The notes under the pieces are model-generated. The model was not told the DNA's origin and searched no databases. It saw nothing but the letters and a program-made list of their open reading frames with translations. A stretch of 64,000 nt of DNA from Owenia fusiformis (Eukaryota > Annelida > Polychaeta > Sabellida > Oweniidae): positions 10,190,432 to 10,254,431 of the forward strand of contig CAIIXF020000012.1 of the NCBI GenBank assembly GCA_903813345.2, written 5' to 3'. This document shows positions 49,813 through 60,565 of the stretch, piece after piece. Positions within the stretch are counted from its first letter, which is position 1. Each line of letters opens with the position of its first letter. The translations under genes were made by a program, and so were the position numbers.

Positions 49813-50787
49813 TGTTACGTTCGAAAATAACAGAAAGTAAAAACAGCAATTAAAATATGATAACAATATATTTATATTTTGAAAAACTAAATAATATAAC
49901 AATAATATAAAGGAGGTTTAATACTTAAGTGATGTCCAATCAATGATACGGCTTATTCTTGTTGTCGATAAATGTCGTTGACGATCCTAGAGAATGTTCC
50001 AGATCACGAAATGTTTCAATAATCGTTGATAGTTCTCCAATGTTTGTAATAATCCAATAATGTTTGTTGTAATCCTATAATGTTCGTATCCAATAATGTT
50101 TGATGATAATCCACAAATGTTCGATGATAATCCACAAATGTTTATGATAATCCACGAATGTTTATGATAATCCACGAATGTATATGATAATCCGTATATA
50201 GTGTGTGTTGTAATATATGTCCATATAAAGTCCTCAGGTTGTATGTTTGTAGAGTTATAAATGTTCCCACAGTATGTGTCTGTTATTTTCTGTTAAGAAG
50301 ATGTCCTTTGATCAACTTTGAAATTCTGCTTTATTTAGTTCCTTTGAGATGTCCAGTTATGATTACTTAATTATCTGCTACAGAGTAGATGTCCAGTTAT
50401 GATGACTTAATTTATCTGCTACAGAGTAGATGTCCAGTTATGATGACTTAATTTATCTGCTACTGAGAGTCACTGTGCTGTTCTTTTTATAATGTGAAAG
50501 AATGATCCAGAAACGAATCTTCTGGAACTACATCTTGATTGGACATCTTTAGTGACATGATTAAATTTTAATGAATGGTTATAATTTCTAGAACTATCTG
50601 GATGGTCAAGAGTTAATGAGTCATTCAGTTCAGTTTTGTTTACAAGATACAGTGTATAATGTCATTGTGACATTGACCTAAGATCTCTAATAAAGATAGC
50701 TCAATATATACAGCAAGCATACATTACAAATTAAACTATAGGTGAATATAGTAGAATATGATATACATGTAGCTCACTACTGTAACA
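49813..50787 (-). repeat. LTR 3 (5' LTR of the array in coding sense)
   Basis: 975 bp, matching the others except for a 6-bp deletion near 50667. Its outer edge abuts the ACAT target duplication. Confidence 0.95.
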
Positions 50788-51051
50788 ACATACAAAACCG
50801 ATGTAGAAAACATAACATCATCTGCTTGTTTTAATTTAACCACAACTCAGAGTTCGGGCACCGCTGACACTGGTTTCACTCCCACCATCCTCGTAGTTTC
50901 TATAGTTTACGGTATCAGTTTACTCTTAGGAATATCTGTACTTTTAATTGTTATCATTAAGCGGAATTTAATAAGGATAGGGAACAGTAATAGAGGTACA
51001 TCAGATAGTTCTGGTTCAGTTGGGGACATTGAGATGAACTATTTACGTTGA

Positions 51052-52000
51052 TCAACTGAGGGGAACTTGATAACACGAGGAGAGAAGCATTACAATATAA
51101 CAGGGTGCATTGTAAAGTTTCCAAACTTTTACCATGGAGTGAATACGCCTTATAATGGAATAATCATATCAAAACGCTGGGTGCTGCTATCTTTATTTTA
51201 ATCGAAGCATTAATGAACATCACAAAACTCATAATTGACGTTTCCTGTATATATTTTCATGTGAACAGACAGGTTTCTTTACATGTTGTTTCAATACTTA
51301 AGACTAATGAAAGTGTTTATTTCTGCGTAGCATACATGTATACACCATTGATCATTAATATGGAATAATGGTCATTTCACCATTGATTTTACTGATTTCA
51401 AAGTGATCTAAAGCGATAATGAATAAAGACTTTTAAAATATTTTTTAAAATTTTCTGCGTGCTTAACCAAACAAAATGTTGTAGCTGTTTAAGTTCAAGA
51501 AATTCTTTATCTTGTGAGGTAACCAATATTCAATATTTATGACCTTAGAGGCGGGGTCAAAATATCAATGTTCATATGGAGACAAAAGTAATTTCGTTTG
51601 GACAACAACCCCCCAGCCCCCCTCTAGACGAAAGCTTAGGTCACTTCAAAAAAACATTGATTTTCAGTGACTGTCAAATGATTTGGAACCCGTGATTACA
51701 TCGATGAACATGTTACACACGTTCGCAATTTAACTGCATTGAACTCTTCAAAAGGAGGAGGGAAAAGTACGGAATTTATTTGAAAAATGATCGAATTATT
51801 GTCTTTATCTACCGATATTTTGGACCTTTCACACAAAAAAGCTCACAAACTATTGAAAACAAGCCTTTTTATCAGAACATAGCGCCAGAAAAAGTGGGTA
51901 AGTCCAATTATTTTTTGCATATCAGATCCGAATTATCGATGTTTTTTAGGTCAACGAAACTGCCCAAAAACCCCCTCCCCCCTCGCGAAAGTACTTTCGT
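51052..52000. other. Non-coding interval before the gap
   Basis: This is the 3' flank of the LRRNT gene, then a repeat-like stretch with C-rich tracts (51610, 51969) and GAAAG motifs. No gene is seen. Confidence 0.5.
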
Positions 52001-52500
52001 NNNNNNNNNNNNNNNNNNNNNNNNNNNNNNNNNNNNNNNNNNNNNNNNNNNNNNNNNNNNNNNNNNNNNNNNNNNNNNNNNNNNNNNNNNNNNNNNNNNN
52101 NNNNNNNNNNNNNNNNNNNNNNNNNNNNNNNNNNNNNNNNNNNNNNNNNNNNNNNNNNNNNNNNNNNNNNNNNNNNNNNNNNNNNNNNNNNNNNNNNNNN
52201 NNNNNNNNNNNNNNNNNNNNNNNNNNNNNNNNNNNNNNNNNNNNNNNNNNNNNNNNNNNNNNNNNNNNNNNNNNNNNNNNNNNNNNNNNNNNNNNNNNNN
52301 NNNNNNNNNNNNNNNNNNNNNNNNNNNNNNNNNNNNNNNNNNNNNNNNNNNNNNNNNNNNNNNNNNNNNNNNNNNNNNNNNNNNNNNNNNNNNNNNNNNN
52401 NNNNNNNNNNNNNNNNNNNNNNNNNNNNNNNNNNNNNNNNNNNNNNNNNNNNNNNNNNNNNNNNNNNNNNNNNNNNNNNNNNNNNNNNNNNNNNNNNNNN
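52001..52500. other. Assembly gap (500 N)
   Basis: Exactly 500 unknown bases, a scaffold gap of nominal size. Open frames that cross it are artefacts. Confidence 1.
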
Positions 52501-52565
52501 GTCATTCTGAATCAAGATAAATTAACATTTTCTTTTCTGCATTGCTTTTACATGTGTCTGTTTTT

Positions 52566-52710
52566 ATGTCACCACTAAAAAGTGGTGACATTGTTATGGT
52601 CTCCGTTTTTTGTCACAGCGTTTTGTGGTTGGCAGTTTGCAATCGGCAGTTGGTGTCTGTAACAAATGGTGGTAACATTTTGCATGTTAATGCCTTGTCT
52701 ACCTATGTTT
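52566..52710. repeat. Dispersed repeat with hairpin head (copy 1 of 4)
   Basis: It starts with the hairpin GTCACCACTAAAAAGTGGTGAC and continues through GTGTCTGTAACAAATGG to TTTTGCATGTTAATGCCTTG. Related tails occur at 54350-54480, 58310-58425 and 63835-63950. Confidence 0.7.
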
Positions 52711-53082
52711 GGTAATTTCCACTGACTCTATATTTGCAACAACTCGCAACATAATCAAAGTCATTGATTTCATTCTAAGGAAAAATGAAGTTCACTTCAT
52801 TATGTTTGCCTCCTTTCCCTCAAACAAGATTTTGATTTACTTCATTAACAGTATTGATTCTAAAACCTAGCTTGGCTATTGACAATCCTTCTTTGCTGTA
52901 AAGACATTAACAATTTGAAAAATAGTATTTTCGATTTAAGTCAAATGAATATTTGTTTTATTTGCAGTTCATGAAGGAATCCTGTGTTAAGGAAGATGAA
53001 GCTGAAACATAAAGTTTGGACACTTGAGAGTTAATATCTAAAACCTGACCTAGGCTAGTAAAGGTTAACTTGTATCTTCAAA

Positions 53083-56000
53083 ATGGGAAAATCTAAGAAG
53101 CTTCAGGTAAGTGAAGGATACTCTAAAGTGTTCTCCACAGGAATTTTTCACATGTGGGTGCAAAATTCTCATTTTCATGACTCAGACCAAAATTGGTCAA
53201 AATATGCCAATTTTTCATGATTTTCTCATTTTCAAGTGGGTGCAAATGGATTTCATGTGGGTGCAAGTCTGTTTAAAAATCTCAGGTGGGTTCTGTGCCC
53301 ACTTGCTTTAATGTTGAGATCACTGCTCTAAAATACAATATTTATCATAAAGTGGTCAGATAAAAAAACATAGACTCACCAATATCTTGAGTACTCAGCA
53401 ATGATTTATCAAATCAATAGAAAATTAGCAATAAATCAAGTGAACTTTTTCCATTTATAAATGAAAATTGAATTAAACTAAATGTTTTGTTAAATATCAA
53501 ATGATAGATAAAGGTGTAGTGTAGCTTGGATCAAGAATAGGAGGGGCAAAATGAAAATTCAGCCAAATTAACACATTTTCATAAAAGTACAGGGTGTCCA
53601 TAAAGTCTCTTTACAATTCCAATGCAAAGCCTCTGTCAAGTGTAGAGACTTTATTGACACCATGTATAATGAATCTGTAACATATACTGTAGATGCATCT
53701 CTGTATATTATGTACTTCAATTTTTGTGGACACCCTGTATTTAGAATCTGTAACACATTATGGGGGTTTACATATTTGTATATTATGTACTACATTTTTT
53801 CCTTTTGTTTTAAGCCTCCACCTGGCACTGCACAAAGGAAAATATCGGCATTCTTTCAGGTATGTCACTCAACAATAAGGAAATTTACTAGGATAAACAG
53901 AGATTATCCCATATGAGGTTCGAGATATTGGGATTATCCCGAGGCAAATATGATATATCTACCTCAAGCATGTTCAAATATGGGCTCAATCATTCTGTTC
54001 TATTTGTGGTTTACATGCTTAGCCTATTGAATTGCCCACTCCATCCATCCATGTAGGGATATCGAAAAGGCATCTGTCTTTCCGTCCAGAGATTAACCCA
54101 AATACTGCTTGACTGATGGTTCAGATCTCTGAAATCGTTGAACTTACATGTAGGATGTTGCTTATGCCTTGGTCACATTTGCTCTGATCTTCACTACAGC
54201 ACCTGGGCGATTGAGTATTTTGTTCAAAATTGGATACGATATTGAACAAAACACTCAATCGGGCAGGCGCCGGCCGATGGATCGAGGGAAATGTGACCCA
54301 AGCATCACATGAAGAAAGGCTTTCTCAAAATGTTGTATTATTTTCATATCACCGTCACAAGTGATAATGTCATATAGTTATAATTTCCACTTTTTAATGA
54401 ATGGTGTTCGGCATTTGGTGTCTGAAACAAATGACAGGTGGTGACGTTTTGCATGTTAATGCCTTGTTATAACTTTATGATTACTTGTTTCAAATGGTTG
54501 TTAATGTTCAAGGTAAATTGATTCATTCATTTAAATTCATTAAAAATTTACACTGATTCCGTGTATGTAATTCCTATTTATTTTCAGGGAAAGCCAGCAA
54601 AACCTACAGAGAGTGCATTGTTTTCCTCAATTGGTGGAACTAGGACTTCTGGATTAGATACATCAAAGCCAAATAAATCTAATGAATCCCTGATGTCTAA
54701 ACAATCATCTATTTCCACCTCTAAGGATATCACAGTAGTACCAGAAACACAACAGGATGATTTAGATGATTTTATTGCTAAAAGTCCTACTTTTCAAAAA
54801 GTGACAACAGCAAAACAGACTCCACAAAGGATTAATATGAATCAGAATAATGACCCTGAGGGCTTTAAAACCCCGACTAGAGACGTAAGGGATGTGGTTG
54901 AGGTCACTCCCTCTAAGGGTATAATTGATACGGATTTAAACAATGCCAAATCACCTGATGGTATGATACCCCCTACCCCAGATGCAAGACTTCCCGGAAT
55001 TCCTGATACCCCAGAGTCTGATACGATTCCTGCCAAAAAACTTCCACCGAGTCGAAGCTTCCTGCCATCTGTATCAATAATGTCATCATTTTCAACCAAA
55101 ATGAACAAAAATGTTACCTCAAAGAAAAAGTTGATCTCAAAAGTCAAACCAGGTGTTAAAAGTCAGAGTTTTGAAGATGCAATGCAAAAGAAGGCTGAGT
55201 CAGAACAAGGGTCATTAGAAACTGCATCCAGTGATTACATCAGAGCTTTAACAAACTGCCTTGATGTTAGGCCATCAAATCCGTCTGCTGGAAAAAACAC
55301 TCAACAGATGGCAGCACCACATTCAATAGCAAACTCTCCCCACAAGGGGGCAGCAGCAGTATTAGGTTCAAAGCATCGAAAGAGGACATCGTCAAAAGGC
55401 GAGTCTCCAAACCCCAAAAGACCAGATCGTAGAAAATCTGACCTGAAATCTCGTGCCGCAAAATCAGATACAAAAATAAAAAGACGTCTCCATGAAAATA
55501 CCACTGATGTAACCAATGATCAAGATGAAGTATTGAATGATATTCTTAATGAAATGAAAGATGATGACAATGAAAATCTACCAAATATAAATGAACCCAA
55601 ATTCAAAACAACAAAACTAAAAGAGATCAGAAAACCAATGGAATCCCCTGTGGCTATAGATTATGTTACAGATGATCCAGTTGCCATGGAAACAGATCAA
55701 AGTCAAGATCAAGATAGTCAAGATCTCTTAAATGATATCTTAGATGAGATCAGACAATTAACTCCGCAATCACAAAAACAGAAACCACGTATCAACCAGT
55801 ACAATCTTCCTAAAACTCCAACAACTAATAAATATATAAAACGAAAAAGTCAGGAAAATATTACAAATAATCTTAGGACTAGTCCGAAAGAAAGAAAACT
55901 TTCTCTGAGTGAATCACCCGTTTCTACTGAATGTGCCAAAAGTGATGATAAAAAGAACAGTGAAGTTGATCAAAGTTCAAAACTGAACAGTGACATTAAC

Positions 56001-59000
56001 TTCAAAGATGATAGAAAAGATAACGCCTTGTTAGATGAACAACTAGGGCATGCTGACCTTGAGGATTCCTTGTTGAATCAATTAAATCTTTCTGATATTG
56101 ACTTTGAGGTGGATTTATCACCAGTTAAAAGGTAATTTCTTAAATTATTACATTATAAGATAGATAAGGAGGTCATATTTGTGATAACATTCCAATTGAG
56201 GTTGAAATTCACCCCTATTTTATGAGATGAATGTCTTTTGAATAAAAAAGTTATTTCACATCTCATGTTTGCAGTCAAAACTGATTACATTCTGTGATGT
56301 GATGTCATTTTCACCTGCTTCTTGGGAATATCATTTGTAATTTAAGACATGTAAACAAGATCAGGACAGAAACACATGCTTTTATATCTGATGCCCTAAA
56401 CAACAAGCACTAATTTTTGCTATAAGGTATAGTTGACACACTTTTTCTATGTCTTATATTACAAATATATTGAGATTATTGCAAATATTTCAGGCAAAAG
56501 GTTCAAGAGCTTCCCCGTGTTTTATATTCATTACCTATTTACAACAAACACATATTTTTGCCAAGTTATAGTTGAAGACACATTTTCTGTGTCTCACAAA
56601 AATACTGAGATTATTGCAAATATTTCAGGCAAAAGGTTGAAGTCCCCCCTCATGTTATATTCATTGTACAACAACAAACACAAATTTTTGCCATGTTTTA
56701 GTTGCATAACACTTTCTTGTCTGCTTACAAATATATTGAGATTATTGCAAATATTTCAGGAAAAAAGTCGAGGAGCTTCCTCCTTGTTCAGAGTTTGGAC
56801 GACACAATGTCATTAAAGTGGAGCATTCAAAGTAAGTGTACAGGGGTGTTGTTCAATCATAAACAGTTGTAGAAAAACAAAATTAATTTTGTTAAATGGT
56901 TTTCCTCCTGGTCTTCTCAAATATAACGACATTTTTATTTGTTGATTTGTCTTTTCACTTGAGTATTCAAAAAATCAGCACTCATCTCAAAAGAATTTAT
57001 AGCATTTACTCCCTACCCTCCCCCTACCAAAATTAAAGGAATTCCAGGTGATAAAAATAACAAAATATTGCTTCTGGGACAAGATCAAACAACTTTTACA
57101 TATTATTTACCTTACCTATTTTGTAATTTAACAATCAACACAAGTATACCATATTTCAACAGATATCGAAAAAAAATCATAAAAATATTTTTTGATCGAT
57201 AAAATCATGGATCTTTAAACCTGAAGTGTTTTCTCTGAGGTCTGCGTGGAATATTTTGATTATTTCAAATTTTGCCATGGATTCGATTTTAAATGCTTCT
57301 TAATGATCTTCAAATGCTTACTATGATTTCTATTTGTAATGTTTTGACTTCCCTGCTTCATAAAAACAACATTCACCATTTACTCAACTCAAAAATACAC
57401 TTCCGGTCTTTCATAATAAAGATAAGCTTAACGGTGTTGTAAACACCTTTCAATCCTCAGTCTATATTTTAAAAACAATTTTGAACCATTTTGTTGGCTG
57501 TATGTTACAATGTGCCTTTAATTTCATTCTTCCATAACTGCCGATAATTTGACAGTATCTGTAATACAGGGTGTCCCAAAAAAAGGAAACCAGCAATAGA
57601 TTGCTTATTTCTCAAATATGAAGAATGATAGGAAAATTTCACACCTACCATCTGATAAATTATGATGTCCTCTTTCTTATGATACCAAAGTTGTCTATTT
57701 TCCTTCACGGATGACCGAGTTATAAGGGATTTAAGTGACCATGTCAGAAATGAGTTTTGTGGGGTTAAAACAACTTTGAATGGACATTGGGATTTAAAAG
57801 GGGTGTTAAATATGATATGTGTAATTTTAATTGGAATAAATGAGTATAAGAGTGATATCCTGATGTTTGTTGTTACTTATCACTTTGTTATGATGGTGAG
57901 ATTGACTTGGCTGAAAGTGGTACAAACTCATTTCCTATTATTATTCATATTTGAGAAATAAGCAATATATTGCTGGTTTCCTTTTTTTGGGACACACTGT
58001 ATAGAGTGAGTAGTGTTATGATTAACATGGGTGTCAATTGGATGCCAAAACTTAAAACCAGAGGTCTTTTCTTTAGGGACGTATGGCATTAGAATCATGA
58101 AAGATGTTACAACCATTTGATCAATGTACCACAATGTTCATCAATACTATAATTGCATTTTCTTGAATATTATTCTCCAGTCAAGCATTTCAAAATATCT
58201 TGGAATGGTATTATTTTGGTAAGATCAAAGTGTGGGCTAGTGTAGGTTTGTTTTCCTTATAGCTGGTTGTGTTCTTGGATTTTTATGCCATGACCAGAAG
58301 TGTTGACATATTGTTGTTATAGTCTCCAACTTTTTTCTGGACAGTGTTCAGCAGTTGGTGTTTGGTGTTTGTAACAAATGCCAGGTGGTGAAATTTTGCA
58401 TGTTAATGCCTTGTTTCTTTGTTTTCTCTGTTTTGTTATGTCCCCACCACATAGTGTGGGGCCATATTGTCGTCCTAGGCGCGTCCGTCCGTCCGTCTGT
58501 CTGTCTGTCTGGTTGTCTGTCTGTCCGTCCGTACGTCCGGCAGTTTTCTCCAAAACCGCTACAGCTATCACCTTCAAATTTTCAGGAATAACTTGTGAGT
58601 GCATACAGATGTGGATGAAAAAAAATTAACTTGATAGCTACTTCCTGTCGGCCATTTTGAGGTCAAATGCTAAAATCCTTGTCTGCAAACTTTAAGAAAA
58701 ACGGCTTCACAGTTGCTTTTAAAACTTTAACATCTTGTTCAGCTCACTTCATTCTACATCTGATTAGGTTTTGGACCTGTTAGCCCAGTCATGTCAGCCA
58801 TTTTGAATGTCTGAAGAAAAGTTAGCGCGCGATAATACTTTGTATCATATTGAATGGTGTTTTTGAGTTTTCATACTTTAACTATTTAGTAGCTTTATAA
58901 ATAATTCCAGGTGTACTTTGTTGAAAAAGCCTATGTTATTGTTAACAGTAGTTATATGTGATAATTTTGTAAAAGGAAATCAGCAAAAACTCGTAATCAC

Positions 59001-60126
59001 ATTTTTTTATTGTCGGCCATTTTGGTTTTTTCCGTCCTAAAATCTTGTCTGTAAAGTCTTGTCTACACGTTTTCAGGTGAACCGTTTGGTAGATCAATTT
59101 CAAATTTTCAGGGATGAATCTAAGTATGAAAATCTAGATCTGATTAGTTTTTTGGCGTTCTGGGTAAATGTCAAGGTAGCCATTTTGGATTTTCCGTCCT
59201 AAAATCTTGTCTGTAAAGTCTTGTCTACGCATTTCCAGGTGAACTGTTTGGTAGATCAATTTCAAATTTTCAGGGATGATTCTTAGTATGAAAATCTAGA
59301 TCTGATTAGTTTTTTTGGCGTTCTGGGTAAATGTCAAGGCAGCCATTTTGGATTTTCCGTCTTAAAATCTTGTCTGTAAAGTCTTGTCTACGCATTTCCA
59401 GGTGAACCGTTTGTTAGATCAATTTCAAATTTTCAGGGATGATTCTTAGTATGAAAACCTAGATCTGATTAGTTTTTTGGCATTCTGGGTAAATGTCAAG
59501 GCAGCCATTTTGGATTTTCTGTCCTAAAATCTTGTCTGTAAAGTCTTGTCTACGCGTTTTCAGGTGAACCGTTTGGTAGATCAATTTCAAATTTTCAGGG
59601 ATGATTCTTAGTATGAAAATCTAGAACTGATTAGTTTTTTGACATTCTGGGTAAATGTCAAGGCTGCCATTTTGGATTTTCCATCCTAAAATCTTGTCTG
59701 TAAAGTCTTGTTTAACTGTTTGACGGATCAATTTCAAATTTTCAGGGGTGGTTCTTAGTATGAAATCTAGAACTAGCTAATTGTTTTGGATTCTGGGTAA
59801 ATTTTAAGGCGGCCATTTTGGACTTTCCGTCCTCAAATTGTGTCAGTAAAGTCTTGTCTGCTCATTTTCAGGATAACCATTTCATGGGATCACCCATTGG
59901 TGGGGACATATTGTACACATTTGTGTTCTTGTAATATATTTGATTTTTTGGCACTTGTGTATTGCGTGTTTATTATAATTCAAATACCCGCAAATGTTAA
60001 CAAAAATCTCTGTTATTTTAGTAATCCTTCTCATACTTTGTATTACAGAAACCGAAGTCAGATATTCCTATCTCTAGAGTCTGTACCCGAGAAAACACAA
60101 AGAACATGCATCCTCTCTGGTTTCTG
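53083..60126 (+). CDS. DNA2: Probable DNA2 nuclease/helicase, N-terminal exons
   Basis: Exons: 53083-53106 (MGKSKKLQ), 53815-53859, 54588-56131, 56760-56831 and 60049-60126; phases agree throughout. Exon 2 ends with QRKISAFF, a canonical PIP box (QxxIxxFF) for PCNA binding. Exon 3 is a 515-residue polar, Ser/Thr/Asp-rich region with many S/TP sites (KTPTRD, PPTPDARLPGIPDTPES), as in regulated replication proteins. Exons 4-5 read FGRHNVIKVEHSK and RSQIFLSLES...CILSGFW. These resemble the start of the conserved DNA2 region (RY.VL.V...LVI..S....CIL...W in the human protein). The nuclease and helicase exons are not in the window; a sulfotransferase occupies the other strand downstream. The identification rests on this short block. 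The expected role is nuclear Okazaki-fragment and resection processing. Confidence 0.6.
53137..53330 (+). repeat. Dispersed repeat ('gtgggtgcaa' family), copy 1
   Basis: Contains four to five GTGGGTGCAA motifs and ends CACTTGCTTTAATG. An inverted copy lies at 60362-60510. Confidence 0.7.
53590..53737. mobile_element. Short TA-flanked MITE, CAGGGTG ends
   Basis: It starts CAGGGTGTCCATAAAG and ends TTGTGGACACCCTG, with TA on both sides (148 bp). An internal GACTTTATTGACACC repeats the end in inverted form. Confidence 0.65.
54350..54480. repeat. Dispersed repeat (copy 2 of 4), in DNA2-like intron
   Basis: Shares TTTGGTGTCTGAAACAAATG and TTTTGCATGTTAATGCCTTG with the copies at 52566, 58310 and 63835. 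Confidence 0.65.
56460..56770 (+). repeat. Triplicated splice acceptor and exon start in the DNA2-like gene
   Basis: GAGATTATTGCAAATATTTC followed by AGGCAAAAGG or AGGAAAAAAG occurs three times (acceptors near 56493, 56629 and 56759), period about 130-136 bp. Only the third leads into an exon with a donor. The first two keep the acceptor and the K-x-V start. Confidence 0.85.
57567..57999. mobile_element. TA-flanked foldback MITE, CAGGGTGTCCC ends
   Basis: It starts CAGGGTGTCCCAAAAAAAGG and ends CCTTTTTTTGGGACACACTG, between TA dinucleotides. Inner arms include AGCAATAGATTGCTTATTTC and its complement. Confidence 0.75.
58310..58425. repeat. Dispersed repeat (copy 3 of 4)
   Basis: Contains TTGTTATAGTCTCCAACTTT, TTTGTAACAAATG and TTTTGCATGTTAATGCCTTG. 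Confidence 0.7.
58443..59905. repeat. Hairpin-CCGT element with a 163-bp tandem array
   Basis: A hairpin-like head (CCCCACCACATAGTGTGGGG, 58443-58462) leads into CCGT/CTGT tetramers (58482-58541) and CCAAAACCGCTACAGCTATC. Downstream, a unit with GCCATTTTGGATTTTCCGTC and AATTTCAAATTTTCAGGGAT repeats with CCATTTTGG at 59017, 59180, 59343, 59504, 59667 and 59813. The head echoes at the end (CCATTGGTGGGGACATATTG). Confidence 0.8.
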
Positions 60127-60361
60127 GTAAGTAAAACAATTACAGATTACATCTTTGGGAAACACCTATAGTATAGTAAAACCTGTGTATAGTGAACACC
60201 TATGGAGGCACAAAAATGTGTTCACTGTAGGTAAGTGTTCACTACAGAGGCATGATCTTATACAGAGGTCAGTGGTGTATGTTCTGCGAAGAAGTGTTCT
60301 CTAGACACAGATATTAACTGTTGAGAGAGGTGCTCACTAAAACAGCTTCAAACCTATATGT

Positions 60362-60510
60362 CAGTGATCTCCCCAGCATTAAAGCAAGTGGGTGCAGCAC
60401 CCACCTGAAGTTTTAAAACCAGGCTTGCACCCACCTGAAAATTCATTTGCACCCACTTGAAAATGAGAAAAATCATTAAAAATGGGTTTATTTTGACCAA
60501 TTTCAATGTG
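60362..60510 (-). repeat. Dispersed repeat ('gtgggtgcaa' family), copy 2, inverted
   Basis: Reverse-complement relative of 53137-53330, with CATTAAAGCAAGTGGGTGCA and repeated TGCACCCACCTGAA. Confidence 0.7.
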
Positions 60511-60565
60511 AGCTACAACAGCAGATCTGCTTCAGTGCAACATGGTGGTATGTCTCTTGCACATT

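Larger units (their letters stand above)
40489..50787 (-). mobile_element. Ty3/gypsy (Gmr1-like) LTR retrotransposon array: LTR-int-LTR-int-LTR
   Basis: Three LTRs (981, 981, 975 bp) alternate with two 3681-bp internal regions. The period is exactly 4662 bp, and I found one synonymous difference between the internals (42611 vs 47273). ACAT (40485-40488 and 50788-50791) is the target duplication. The coding strand is minus. Each internal carries a primer-binding site, one gag-protease-integrase frame and a polypurine tract, but no reverse transcriptase or RNase H. The elements are therefore non-autonomous. LTR3 lacks 6 bp present in the other two (near 50667). Confidence 0.93.
40032..51051 (+). 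pseudogene. LRRNT-type single-pass membrane protein, split by a retrotransposon
   Basis: Host coding pieces are 40032-40488 and 50792-51051. The N-terminus has a signal peptide (MHSLVILYLAILIVCVRS), then a leucine-rich-repeat N-cap, CPEGCVCAILDV...INCSDL. A Ser/Thr-rich stalk follows (probably O-glycosylated). After the insertion come more stalk, a transmembrane helix (PTILVVSIVYGISLLLGISV, then LLIVII), the stop-transfer basics KRN, and a short cytoplasmic tail. The frame is exactly continuous across the insertion once the element and one ACAT copy are discounted (238 codons). A TAG at 40386-40388 lies before the insertion, so this allele is doubly disrupted. No LRR units are visible, so it is an N-cap-only or minimal receptor. 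Confidence 0.75.

Noticed and set aside
51780-52520. Long open frames across the gap on both strands
   Set aside because: They are made of undefined bases (500 N) and carry no information.
54842-55516. Minus-strand frames opposite the large DNA2-like exon
   Set aside because: Shadows of the 515-codon plus-strand exon, which has matching splice phases and a PIP box upstream.
58317-58629. Serine/valine-rich (SVRPSV) open frames on both strands
   Set aside because: They translate the CCGT/CTGT tetramer tract.
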